NCBI GenBank assembly: GCA_024691985.1
Contig: JAILNC010000138.1
Coordinates: forward strand, 1-42,273
Length of the DNA stretch: 42,273 nt
Source of the DNA: Oscillospiraceae bacterium
GTDB taxonomy: Bacteria; Bacillota; Clostridia; Oscillospirales; Oscillospiraceae
Direction: 5' to 3'
A program made the position numbers and the translations under genes. A model generated the notes under the pieces. It was given only the letters and a program-made list of their open reading frames with translations, had not been told where the DNA came from and did not search any database. Of the stretch, positions 8,315 through 16,290 are shown piece after piece (positions within the stretch are counted from its first letter, which is position 1; every line of letters starts with the position of its first letter).

Positions 8315-8346
8315 AGGCGGGTATCCCGCGAAGGAGATACCCGCCT
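8315..8346 (-). terminator. Hairpin downstream of glycerate kinase
   Basis: AGGCGGGTATC at 8315-8325 pairs perfectly with GATACCCGCCT at 8336-8346 across a 10-base loop. It lies about 40 bases past the glycerate kinase stop codon and is the only candidate terminator for that operon. No real T-run follows, so its efficiency is uncertain. Confidence 0.5.
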
Positions 8347-8384
8347 CTGGGGTGGAAAAAAGAGAGGATTCGGAAAAAGAGGAA

Positions 8385-9506
8385 TCAGAACATACGGAGA
8401 ATGTTGTCCATGACGAAGGCCAGATTCTCGCGGGAGAAGGCCTTGCTCACGGACAGGTCCTGCGGCAGGCGGTTGATGGTGAAGATCGCCTTGACGCCCT
8501 CCTCGTAGGCGGGGCCCATCTCAAGCTCGGAGCCGCCGACGACCGCGATGACGTCCTTGCCCTGCTTTTTGGCACGGCGCGCCACGCCGATGACGACCTT
8601 GCCGCGCAGGCTCTGGCTGTCGATCTTGCCCTCACCGGTGAAGATCGCGTCCGCGTCGCGGATGATCTCATCAAAGCAGACGGTGTCCAGCACGGTCTCG
8701 ATGCCCATCTGCAGGATGCTGTCGAAGAAGGCGACCATGCCGACGCCCATCGCGCCTGCGGCGCCGCCGCCGGGGATCTGCGTCAGATCGCGGCCGAGAT
8801 CGCGCTTGATGACCTCGCCCAGATGCACGAGCCCGTCGTCGAGGAACTTGACCATCGCGGGATCGGCGCCCTTCTGGGGGCCGAAGACATAGGCCGCGCC
8901 GGTGGGACCGTACATGGGATTGTCGATGTCGCACATGGTGACGACCTCGACGCCCTTCAGCAGCTCGCTCCTGCCGGACAGATCGATGTGCGCGATCTTG
9001 TGCAGTGTGCCGCCGACGGGGACGAACTCTTTTCCGTCGGCGTCGGTGAACTTCACGCCCACGGCCGCGGCCGCGCCGCAGCCGCCGTCGGTGGTGGAGC
9101 TGCCGCCGAGCCCGACGACGATCTTCTTCACGCCGCGCTTCGCCGCATCCAGGATCAGCTCGCCCACGCCGTAGGTCGTGGTCTTGCTGGGGTCGGGGCG
9201 GTCCAGCACAAGGGGCAGACCCGCGCAGGCGGCCATCTCGACCACGGCGGTCTTGCCGCCGTCAATAAGCCCGTAGAAGGCCTGCATCGGCTCAAAGTAG
9301 GGATTGCTGACCTCGAGCCAGACCTTCTCGCCGCCGAGCGCGGTCAGGAAGGCGTCGACGCTGCCCTCGCCCCCGTCGGCCACGGGGATGGAGACCAGCT
9401 CGCAGCCGGGGAAATGGTTCAGGATCGCGTCGCCCATGATGCCGCAGATGTCGGTCGAGGAGAGGGTGCCCTTGAAGGAATCGGGGATCAGTACGGCTTT
9501 CTTCAT
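8385..9506 (-). CDS. glxK: Glycerate 2-kinase
   Basis: The 373-residue protein is a family-1 (GlxK/GarK) glycerate kinase, which phosphorylates D-glycerate to 2-phosphoglycerate for lower glycolysis. Diagnostic segments are PDSFKGTLSS at the N-terminus, PVADGGEGSVDA, GLGGSSTTDGGCGAA in the middle, CDIDNPMYGPTGAAYVFGPQKGA and FTGEGKIDSQSLRGK. Length matches the family. It starts only three bases after the larA stop codon, so translation is probably coupled and the two proteins are needed together. Product assignment is firm; whether its glycerate arises from LarA action or from another sugar-acid route is inference. Confidence 0.95.
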   Translation of the reverse strand: MKKAVLIPDSFKGTLSSTDICGIMGDAILNHFPGCELVSIPVADGGEGSVDAFLTALGGEKVWLEVSNPYFEPMQAFYGLIDGGKTAVVEMAACAGLPLVLDRPDPSKTTTYGVGELILDAAKRGVKKIVVGLGGSSTTDGGCGAAAAVGVKFTDADGKEFVPVGGTLHKIAHIDLSGRSELLKGVEVVTMCDIDNPMYGPTGAAYVFGPQKGADPAMVKFLDDGLVHLGEVIKRDLGRDLTQIPGGGAAGAMGVGMVAFFDSILQMGIETVLDTVCFDEIIRDADAIFTGEGKIDSQSLRGKVVIGVARRAKKQGKDVIAVVGGSELEMGPAYEEGVKAIFTINRLPQDLSVSKAFSRENLAFVMDNILRMF

Positions 9507-9509
9507 GGC

Positions 9510-10793
9510 TTACACCACCATGACGGACACGCCGTCGGGGATCGCGAGGACGGAACCGTTGACGATGCCCTTGGCGGCGAGGATCTCGTCGGCCTTTTTC
9601 AGCGCCTCGTCCAGAGAGTGGGCGGGCACCATGTGCAGGTCGGAGACCATGTCGTCCGGCGCATCGGAGATGAAGATGACGGTGGCGCGCATGAGCAGGC
9701 GGGCGAAGATCTGGGACTGCCACTGGTCGATGATGGTTTCGTCGGGCGGGGTCTCGACGAATTTCTTCATCATGCGCGGCAGGTTCTTCTCGTCGCGGAA
9801 GGTCTCGTAGAACACCTTGCCGCCGTGGCCGTCGTTGGACTTGGACAGCATGATGATCACGCCGCCCTCCTTGACGGTGGCCTCGGCTGCGGTCATGCCC
9901 TTGACGGCCTGATAGATGTTCTGGTCGAGCGGGTAGCCGCCGTTGGTGGAGATGACGATGTCGGACATCTTCGCGGGGACCTGGCACTGGGAGGCCAGGA
10001 ATTCACGGCCGACGCGGTGGGCGAGATCGACGTCGCCGGCGACGGCGAAGATGGCCTGCTTGTCGGAGTTGATGACGACGTTGACCACATAGGCGAGTCT
10101 GGCCGCGCGGGCGGCGTACAGCATGTCGTTGTGGATGGGGTTGCCGTCGACGATGCCGGTACGGGCGCGGGGGCTGTCGATGAACTGGCCGTTGTGGTTG
10201 TAGATGACGGTCTTGCGGGAGGCGATGCCGGCCAGGATGCTCTTGCGTCCGCCGGAGAAGCCGGCGAAGAAGTGCGGCTCGATAAAGCCCTCGGCCACCA
10301 GCAGGTCGGCCTCAGCCGCCAGACGGTTGATGATCAGATCGCCGCCGGAGGGGAGCTTGCCGAGATAGGTGAGGTTCGCGGTGTCGTCGCAGTCATGGAT
10401 GACGATCTTCTCCTTCTCGACGATCTCGGGGCCGAACTTGTTGATGAGCTCTTCCTTTGTGGTCGTGCGGTGGCAGCCGGTGGAGATCAGGATGGTGATG
10501 TCCGCGTCGGGGCTGCCCTCGCGGATCTCGGCGAGCATCTGCGGGACGATGCACTTGCTGGGCACGGGGCGGGTGTGGTCGGAGGCGATGAGCACGACCT
10601 TCTTCTTGCCCTCGGCCATGACAGAGAGCTTTGGCGTGCCGATGGGGTTGGCCATGGCGTCGTTGACGAGTTCAACGGGGCTCTTGGGCGCGACGTAGTG
10701 ATGCATCTGCGAGACCATCGTGCCGGCAAAGCGCTCCTCGGGGATATCGAGAGACAGAAATTCCTTGCCATAAGGGAATTTTACTACGGGCAT
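9510..10793 (-). CDS. larA: LarA-family nickel-pincer racemase/epimerase
   Basis: The 427-residue protein belongs to the lactate racemase (LarA) superfamily, which interconverts C2 stereoisomers of 2-hydroxyacids using a nickel-pincer nucleotide covalently held by a lysine. The signature sites are all present: SDHTRP (71-76), TGCHR with His108, EPHFFAGFSGGRKS with His174 and Lys184, and His200. These numbers match the catalytic and cofactor residues of the Lactobacillus enzyme as I recall them, so the protein looks active. A good AGAAAGGAG precedes the start. It sits between a sugar-acid permease and glycerate kinase, so the substrate is probably a C3-C6 sugar acid rather than lactate. The cofactor makers larB, larC and larE are not in the window. 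Confidence 0.9.
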   Translation of the reverse strand: MPVVKFPYGKEFLSLDIPEERFAGTMVSQMHHYVAPKSPVELVNDAMANPIGTPKLSVMAEGKKKVVLIASDHTRPVPSKCIVPQMLAEIREGSPDADITILISTGCHRTTTKEELINKFGPEIVEKEKIVIHDCDDTANLTYLGKLPSGGDLIINRLAAEADLLVAEGFIEPHFFAGFSGGRKSILAGIASRKTVIYNHNGQFIDSPRARTGIVDGNPIHNDMLYAARAARLAYVVNVVINSDKQAIFAVAGDVDLAHRVGREFLASQCQVPAKMSDIVISTNGGYPLDQNIYQAVKGMTAAEATVKEGGVIIMLSKSNDGHGGKVFYETFRDEKNLPRMMKKFVETPPDETIIDQWQSQIFARLLMRATVIFISDAPDDMVSDLHMVPAHSLDEALKKADEILAAKGIVNGSVLAIPDGVSVMVV

Positions 10794-10813
10794 AAAGCAG
10801 CTCCTTTCTGGAG

Positions 10814-10870
10814 GTCCCGGGCGGAGACGGGCGCAGAGCCGGTGCGACGTCCCCCGGTCACGCCCGGGAC
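10814..10870 (-). other. Long-range inverted repeat between kdgT and larA
   Basis: GTCCCGGGCG at 10814-10823 is perfectly complementary to CGCCCGGGAC at 10861-10870. In the leftward transcript this pairs the region just after kdgT with the region just before the larA ribosome binding site, with 37 bases between. It could stabilise or partly terminate the message. Confidence 0.4.
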
Positions 10871-10911
10871 GGTGATTTCAACAAGTGTCGCGCGGGAAAG
10901 CGGTGTCAGGC

Positions 10912-11901
10912 TCAGGCTTTGGCTTCTTCGGCCTTCGCGGCGCGCTTCTTCTGCTCCTTCTTGGCGAGCCAGGTCGTGAGGATCGGGCAGCAGATGGCGG
11001 TCACGATAACGGCGCAGGTGACCTGCGCGGTCGCAACGTCGGCGATGGCGAGCAGGGATGCGTCGACCGCGGCAACCGCCGCAGGCGTCGCTGCGGAGTT
11101 GCCGGCTGACGTGCCGATGGCAGCGCCAACCTCCGGATATTCGATGCCCAGACCCTTGACGGGCTGCAGGGCTTTGTAGACGCCGTAGCCGGCAAAGCCG
11201 GTGACCGCGCAGCAGACGAGACCGAGCAGGATGCCGGGGAAGCCGCCGGTGAGCAGGGCCTTCAGGTTCAGGCCGGCGCCGAGCGGGAAGGAGAAGAAGG
11301 GGATCATCATGGAGGCGCCGGGCGTGCAGAACTTGCGGATATCCTCGTCCAGGTTGCCGAGGACGCAGCCGACGACGATGGGGATGACGCAGCCGATCAG
11401 AGCGTTGATGGGGATCTTCGCGATGCCGGAGGCGCCCAGGGCGAGCATGGTGAAGAAGGGGCCGTCGTTGATAGACAGGATGGAGACGGCGCCGACGTCG
11501 GTGTTGTCGCCGTACTCGCCGGCGAGGGAGGCGTACAGACCGCCGTTGGAGTTGGCGACGGCGGCGACGATGGCCAGCGGGGTCAGGCCGAGGATGCCGG
11601 CCGCGCCGAAGATGCCGTTGATCAGCAGGCCGAGGATGATGCCGACGCCGACCTTGATGACGGTCAGGATGACGCCCTTGGCCAGGGGAACGCCGGCCTT
11701 CTTGAAGTCGATGGTCGCGCCGTTGCAGAAGAGGAACACGGCCAGGATGGGCATCGCGCCGGATTTCCACAGGTGAGTGGTGAAGGTGCCGTCAAAGGTT
11801 GACCAGAGGCCGGGGAAGAAGGTGTTGGTGATCGCGCCCAGAAGCAGGGGGACGACCATCAGACCGCCGGGGATCTTTTTTACGGTTTGCAGAATTTTCA
11901 T
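10912..11901 (-). CDS. kdgT: 2-keto-3-deoxygluconate permease family (KdgT) transporter
   Basis: The 329-residue protein is a multi-pass inner membrane carrier of the KdgT family, with about ten hydrophobic segments and the typical opening KIPGGLMVVPLLLG and NTFFPGLWSTFDGTFT. Members use proton symport to take up sugar acids. It ends with a short basic tail (KKEQKKRAAKAEEAKA). I chose ATG 11901 because AGGAAGGA precedes it; an earlier in-frame TTG at 11925 has no ribosome binding site. It is the second gene after the regulator and the first of the permease-racemase-kinase operon. The true substrate may be threonate, erythronate or glycerate rather than KDG. Confidence 0.9.
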   Translation of the reverse strand: MKILQTVKKIPGGLMVVPLLLGAITNTFFPGLWSTFDGTFTTHLWKSGAMPILAVFLFCNGATIDFKKAGVPLAKGVILTVIKVGVGIILGLLINGIFGAAGILGLTPLAIVAAVANSNGGLYASLAGEYGDNTDVGAVSILSINDGPFFTMLALGASGIAKIPINALIGCVIPIVVGCVLGNLDEDIRKFCTPGASMMIPFFSFPLGAGLNLKALLTGGFPGILLGLVCCAVTGFAGYGVYKALQPVKGLGIEYPEVGAAIGTSAGNSAATPAAVAAVDASLLAIADVATAQVTCAVIVTAICCPILTTWLAKKEQKKRAAKAEEAKA

Positions 11902-11995
11902 GCTGTAAAATCCTTCCTTTCTCAAAATAAGGGTTTGACGTTCGTGCGGGGAAGCGCCGGGGGAATTTCCCTCCCTTCTTTCAAAATACGCGGAT

Positions 11996-12012
11996 CAATG
12001 CCGTCGGCATTG
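11996..12012. promoter_or_regulatory. 17-base palindrome, candidate operator
   Basis: CAATGCCG-T-CGGCATTG is a perfect palindrome with 8-base arms and a single central base. It lies in the 124-base gap between the regulator stop (12026) and kdgT (11901). It is too short for a strong terminator and has no T-run, so a protein-binding site is the likelier reading. Confidence 0.45.
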
Positions 12013-12025
12013 GGAAATACAAGAC

Positions 12026-13813
12026 TCAGGAGCCTTCGCTCTCGCGCCCGAGGATGCGCCAGAGCGTGGCGCGGCTGATGCCCAGCCGCCGGGCGGTGCG
12101 GCTGCGGTTCATGCCCTCCTCGGTCAGGACCTGCACGACGACGCGGTAGTCGATATCCTCGAGCGTGCCGGACAGGTCGAGATCCGCGCGCTTCTGGGGG
12201 TGCAGCACGACCTGGGACTTCTCGTAATCCAGCACGGCCCCGACCTGCGCGGCGGTGAGAAAGCCGTCCCTGCAGTCGGCGACGAGCTGGGTCATCACCC
12301 GGTAGAGCTGGGGATAGTTGCGCGGCCACTCGAAATCGAGCAGCGCCTGCATCCCGGCGGGCTCCACCTGCGGGGCGCGCACGCCCATGTCGGCGCAGAC
12401 GCAGGTGAGACAGCCCTCGACCACGGAGCGGAGCGCATGCTCGCGCTCGCGCAGGGGCGGCAGCTCCATGCGGATGCAGTACAGCCTGTCGCACAGCAGA
12501 CGGATGACGGCCTGCTCGCGCTGGGGATAGAAGCCCGTGGTGACGGAGAAGACCAGCCGCAGCTGCCGCGCCAGATCCGCGGCTTGGAGGAAATCGACAA
12601 GGCGCTCCAGATCCCGGTCGGGCATTTCGAGCAGACGGTCGAACAGCAGGGTGCTGCCCGCGCGGAAGGCGAGCAGGCCGGACTGGCCCATGAGCTTGGC
12701 CCAGCCCTTGGCGCCGACGGCGGCGCAGTCGATGACGACGCAGTCGCGCTCCGAGAGCAGGCCGTTCATGCAGATGTAGCCGGCCATGGGACGGGTCAGC
12801 GTCCCCTTTTCCCCGGTGACGAGCACGGGGAGACCGGACCGGGAGATCTTGTCGGCCCGGACGAGCTGGCAGGAGTCCGGCGTGCCGTAGTGACGGGAAA
12901 TGCGGGTCATATCCGTCTCCGAACTGTCGTAGAAACGCACGCCCGGCGTGCTGACGGGCAGGCGGTAGCCCTTGCTGCGGAAGCGGAACACGGCGCAGCG
13001 CTCGCCCCGGAAGGTGATGGCGCTGGCCGAGATGGCGTATTCCTTGCTGCCGGCGGGGCGCGAGGCGGTATACTGCCCGTCGGAGAGCACGGCGGGCACC
13101 ATGCGGCCGAGCAGCTTGCGCAGGGCGGGCGGCACGGAAAAGCCCGGCGCGGCGAAGACGATCTGACCGGCGGCGTTGAGCACGACCAGGTTTTCGCCCA
13201 GCGCGGCAAGCTCCGCATCGTAGACGGCGGCGGCGAGCCGGGCGCGGTCTACGCTGGAGAAGTAGGTGGCGGCCTTGTTGAGCGCATCCTCAACGCCTTT
13301 GACGCCGGAGGTGATGAGCACGGTCTCGAGCCCGAACTCCGGCGCGGCCTCCACACCCACCATATCGCAGAGGAGCAGCTCGATCCCCTGCTGCTTGAGC
13401 AGGGGGAGGATCGCGCGGGCTTCGGCGTCGTCCCGGATGGAGACGGCCTGGATGCCCGTGTTCAGAATATCGGAAAGCGTGGCAGCGGCCTCCACGATGC
13501 TGGGAAAGCCGGCCACGGCGAAGTTGCGGTTCACGCCGGAGACCTGGGACAGGGCGCTGTGGATGTCGAAGGGCGTCAGCTCGATCTCGATGACGGGGAG
13601 GTCCGCCACCTCCTCAATGAGACGCGCGGTGCCGCCGCGGGAGACGATGACGTCGTAACGGCTCTGATCGCAGTGCGCCACATAGTCGGCGCCGCGCTCC
13701 ATATTGGCGACGACGGTCGTGACCTCCACATCGTCGCGCCCGGCGGCGACAGAGGCCAGAACGTCACGCATACCCTCATAGGGCGCGACTGCAAGGATCC
13801 TGACTTTGTTCAA
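12026..13813 (-). CDS. PrpR-like transcriptional regulator with degenerate sigma-54 ATPase domain
   Basis: The 595-residue protein has an N-terminal PrpR_N sensory domain (about 1-165, with RGGTARLIEE), a PAS-like middle, a region aligned to the sigma-54 AAA+ domain (about 300-515), and a Fis-type helix-turn-helix at the C-terminus (NRSRTARRLGISRATLWRIL). The AAA+ region is clearly degraded: the P-loop reads GEKGTLTR instead of GESGTGKE, the Walker B reads LLFDRL instead of LFLDEI, and the GAFTGA sigma-54 contact loop is absent. It therefore probably works with sigma-A promoters or as a repressor. TTG at 13813 is taken as start because GGGAGGAG lies five bases before it. It heads the leftward sugar-acid operon and faces pdxA2. 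Confidence 0.85.
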   Translation of the reverse strand: MNKVRILAVAPYEGMRDVLASVAAGRDDVEVTTVVANMERGADYVAHCDQSRYDVIVSRGGTARLIEEVADLPVIEIELTPFDIHSALSQVSGVNRNFAVAGFPSIVEAAATLSDILNTGIQAVSIRDDAEARAILPLLKQQGIELLLCDMVGVEAAPEFGLETVLITSGVKGVEDALNKAATYFSSVDRARLAAAVYDAELAALGENLVVLNAAGQIVFAAPGFSVPPALRKLLGRMVPAVLSDGQYTASRPAGSKEYAISASAITFRGERCAVFRFRSKGYRLPVSTPGVRFYDSSETDMTRISRHYGTPDSCQLVRADKISRSGLPVLVTGEKGTLTRPMAGYICMNGLLSERDCVVIDCAAVGAKGWAKLMGQSGLLAFRAGSTLLFDRLLEMPDRDLERLVDFLQAADLARQLRLVFSVTTGFYPQREQAVIRLLCDRLYCIRMELPPLREREHALRSVVEGCLTCVCADMGVRAPQVEPAGMQALLDFEWPRNYPQLYRVMTQLVADCRDGFLTAAQVGAVLDYEKSQVVLHPQKRADLDLSGTLEDIDYRVVVQVLTEEGMNRSRTARRLGISRATLWRILGRESEGS

Positions 13814-13838
13814 AGGAACTCCTCCCAATGAACGTTTC

Positions 13839-13866
13839 AAATTAAAACGTCCGAAGCGGCGGTCAA
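13839..13866 (-). promoter_or_regulatory. Predicted promoter of the PrpR-like regulator
   Basis: On the minus strand TTGACC (13866-13861) and TAATTT (13844-13839) are 16 bases apart. The -10 region lies inside an ACGTTT-N7-AAACGT inverted repeat at 13832-13850, which could be an autoregulatory site. Confidence 0.45.
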
Positions 13867-13943
13867 ACAAGCGGCAAATCGACAAGATGCACGAAAAACG
13901 AGGGGCACATCCATTTCAAATATTAACAGAACGACGAGAAAAT

Positions 13944-13959
13944 GCAATTGTAAAATTGC
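13944..13959. promoter_or_regulatory. Inverted repeat over the pdxA2 -35 box, candidate operator
   Basis: GCAATT-GTAA-AATTGC is a perfect 6-base inverted repeat that covers the -35 hexamer of the pdxA2 promoter. Its position suits a regulator such as the divergent PrpR-like protein, though it could be chance in AT-rich sequence. Confidence 0.4.
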
Positions 13960-13976
13960 TCATGTTTGTATATAAT
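13948..13976 (+). promoter_or_regulatory. Predicted sigma-A promoter of pdxA2-dtnK
   Basis: TTGTAA (13948-13953) and a perfect TATAAT (13971-13976) are 17 bases apart, ending 46 bases before the pdxA2 start. Confidence 0.7.
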
Positions 13977-14022
13977 TTGAACACAAGGGAAAACCGGATA
14001 ATTTTGACACAGGAGGGAAAGC

Positions 14023-15051
14023 ATGAGAAAACCGATCATCGGCATTACCATGGGCGACCCGGCGAGCATCGGCCCGGAGATCTCCGTCAAGGCGCTGACC
14101 GATCCGAAGGTCCTGGATATGTGCGACCCGCTCATCATCGGCGACGCCGCGGTCATGGAGGACGCGGTCAAGGTCGTCTGCCCCGGACAGGTACAGGTCC
14201 GCGCGGTCAAAAGCGTGGGCGAGGCCGTGTTTGAGCCCGGCGTCATCAACGTGTACGACATGGGGCTCGTGGACATGGACAAGCTCGAGTACGGCAAGGT
14301 CTCGGCCATGTGCGGCGAGGCTGCCTTCCGCTATGTGGAGAAGGTCATCGCCCTCGCCATGGACGGGGAGATCGACGCGACCGTCACCAACGCCCTCAAC
14401 AAGGCGGCCATCAACCTGGCCGGGCACCACTTCGCCGGGCACACGGAGATCTACGCCCATTTCACCGGCACGAAGAACTACACCATGATGCTGGCGCACG
14501 AGAATCTTCGCGTGGTGCACGTGTCCACGCACGTCTCCCTGCGCGAGGCCTGCGACAGGGTCAAGAAGGAGCGCGTGCTCACCTGCATCCGGATCGCGGA
14601 CGAGGCCTGCCGCAAGCTCGGCATCGAGGCGCCGCGCGTGGCCGTGGCCGGGCTCAACCCCCACTCGGGCGAGGGCGGCCTCTTCGGCCGCGAGGAGATC
14701 GACGAGATCGCGCCCGCCATCGAGGAGGCCCGCGCCCTCGGCATCAATGCCGACGGCCCCGTACCGCCCGACACCGTCTTTTCCAAGGCGCGCGGCGGCT
14801 GGTACGACATCGTCGTCGCCATGTACCACGATCAGGGGCACATCCCCCTCAAGGTCACGGGCTTCGTCTACGATCCGGCCAAGGGGCGCTGGAGCAACGT
14901 CGCGGGCGTGAACGTGACGCTGGGCCTGCCCATCATCCGCGCCTCCGTCGACCACGGCACGGCCTTCGGCCACGCCCATCAGGGGCTGGCGAACCCGATC
15001 AGCCTCATCAACGCCATCGAGTACGCCGCCAAGTTCGCCATTTACAGCTGA
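14023..15051 (+). CDS. pdxA2: PdxA2-type 4-phospho-sugar-acid dehydrogenase
   Basis: The 342-residue protein belongs to the PdxA family of metal- and NAD-dependent dehydrogenases, shown by MGDPASIGPEI, the GHTE segment, NPHSGEGGLFG, MYHDQGHIPLK and DHGTAFG with the metal-binding His residues. PdxA2 members next to DUF1537 kinases oxidise and decarboxylate D-threonate 4-phosphate (or a similar C4 acid phosphate) to dihydroxyacetone phosphate, rather than making pyridoxine. The neighbouring kinase and the sugar-acid transporter support that role. Start ATG 14023 has AGGAGGG at 14011-14017. The next gene starts 11 bases after its stop, so the two form an operon. Vitamin B6 synthesis is the less likely alternative. 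Confidence 0.9.
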   Translation: MRKPIIGITMGDPASIGPEISVKALTDPKVLDMCDPLIIGDAAVMEDAVKVVCPGQVQVRAVKSVGEAVFEPGVINVYDMGLVDMDKLEYGKVSAMCGEAAFRYVEKVIALAMDGEIDATVTNALNKAAINLAGHHFAGHTEIYAHFTGTKNYTMMLAHENLRVVHVSTHVSLREACDRVKKERVLTCIRIADEACRKLGIEAPRVAVAGLNPHSGEGGLFGREEIDEIAPAIEEARALGINADGPVPPDTVFSKARGGWYDIVVAMYHDQGHIPLKVTGFVYDPAKGRWSNVAGVNVTLGLPIIRASVDHGTAFGHAHQGLANPISLINAIEYAAKFAIYS

Positions 15052-15062
15052 GGAGGACAGGG

Positions 15063-16280
15063 ATGAACAGATGCTTTATCGTCGCCGATGACTTCACCGG
15101 CGCAAACGACACCGGCGTGCAGCTCACGCGGCGCGGCTTCCGCACGAAGGTCGTGCTGAAGCCCGAGGGCGTGGCGGACGACGGGCTTTCTTACGTGCTC
15201 GATACGGAGAGCCGCAACATCCCGGGAGAGGAGTCGCGGGAGAAGGTCGCGCGCCTGCTGGCCGGACTGGATCTGAAAAACTTCGACTGCGTGATCAAGA
15301 AGGTCGACTCGACCCTGCGCGGCAACATCGCCGAGGAGATACAGGAGACCGACCGCGTGTACGGGAGCGGGCTCGTGATCTTCATGCCCGCCCTGCCCGC
15401 GCTGGGCCGCACCACGAAGGACAGCGTGCACAGACTCAACGGCGTGCGCATCGGCCTGACGGAGCTGGCACACGACCCGCGCAAGCCCGTGCTGCAGGAC
15501 AACATCGCCGGGATCCTGCGCTCCGCCTATGACGAGCCGGTCGGCACGCTCACGCTCGCGCAGATCCGCGCCGGGGAGATCGCCTTCGACGCCGCGCGGC
15601 TCTGGGCCTGCGACGCGGAGACGAACGAGGACATGCTCGCCGTGATCCTCGCGGCAAAGAAGACAGGCAAGCGCGTGCTCTGGGTCGGCACCGCCGCCAT
15701 GGCTGACGCGCTGCTCAACGCCGATCAGCCCGCCCTGCCCGCGCTCGCGGTCATCGCCAGCGTCAGCGAGGTCGCCCGCAAGCAGATCCGTTACGCCGAG
15801 AGCAAGGGCTTGAAGATCCAGACCGTGGACATCGCGGACATCATCCGCGGCGGGGACTGCTCCTTCTACGTAAAGCGCGCCGTGGATGCGCTCAAAGCGG
15901 GCGAGGATCTGGCCGTCGTCTCCTCCGCGTCCTATGACCGGGCCGAGCTCGACGCCTCGCTGGAGGCGGGCGCGGAGCAGGGCATGGGCCGCGACGAGGT
16001 GGCCGAGTTCACCGGCAACGCGATCTCCGACGTCGCGGCGGATATCCTGGACGCCGTCAAGGTCTCCGGCCTCTTCCTCAGCGGCGGCGACACCGCGATC
16101 CACTTCATCGACGCGGTCAAGGCCACGGGCGCCGAGATCGTCTTTGAGCTGACCGTCGGCATCCCGATGATGCGCCTGTCCGGCGGCCGCTTCGACGGAC
16201 TCAAGGTCATCACCAAGGCCGGGGCCTTCGGCACCGAGGAGGTCCTGCCGACCATCATACGCAAGCTGGCCGAGGCGTAA
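15063..16280 (+). CDS. dtnK: DUF1537 four-carbon acid sugar kinase
   Basis: The 405-residue protein is a four-carbon acid sugar kinase of the DUF1537 family. It starts with the hallmark ADDFTGANDTG, followed by KKVDSTLRGN, and the C-terminal nucleotide-binding part has LSGGDTA and TKAGAFG. These kinases phosphorylate threonate or erythronate type acids at O4, and the product is the substrate of the PdxA2 partner. The start ATG 15063 follows AGGAGG (15051-15056), which overlaps the pdxA2 stop. Which acid is used (D-threonate, L-threonate, erythronate) cannot be told from sequence; the dtnK name reflects the PdxA2 pairing only. Confidence 0.9.
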   Translation: MNRCFIVADDFTGANDTGVQLTRRGFRTKVVLKPEGVADDGLSYVLDTESRNIPGEESREKVARLLAGLDLKNFDCVIKKVDSTLRGNIAEEIQETDRVYGSGLVIFMPALPALGRTTKDSVHRLNGVRIGLTELAHDPRKPVLQDNIAGILRSAYDEPVGTLTLAQIRAGEIAFDAARLWACDAETNEDMLAVILAAKKTGKRVLWVGTAAMADALLNADQPALPALAVIASVSEVARKQIRYAESKGLKIQTVDIADIIRGGDCSFYVKRAVDALKAGEDLAVVSSASYDRAELDASLEAGAEQGMGRDEVAEFTGNAISDVAADILDAVKVSGLFLSGGDTAIHFIDAVKATGAEIVFELTVGIPMMRLSGGRFDGLKVITKAGAFGTEEVLPTIIRKLAEA

Positions 16281-16290
16281 AACAATAAAA

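Noticed and set aside
8310-10979. 889-codon open frame on the plus strand across glxK and larA
   Set aside because: It is antisense to two clear enzymes with conserved motifs. Its Asp/Gly/Val-rich translation has no domain, and such long shadows are expected at this GC content.
12200-13831. 543-codon plus-strand frame opposite the PrpR-like regulator
   Set aside because: Antisense shadow; the regulator on the other strand has clear domains, a ribosome binding site and a promoter.
13903-13918. Possible sigma-54 promoter (GGGCAC-N5-TTTCA) in the divergent region
   Set aside because: The -12 element lacks the invariant GC, the nearby regulator seems unable to act on sigma-54, and a better sigma-A promoter lies just downstream.
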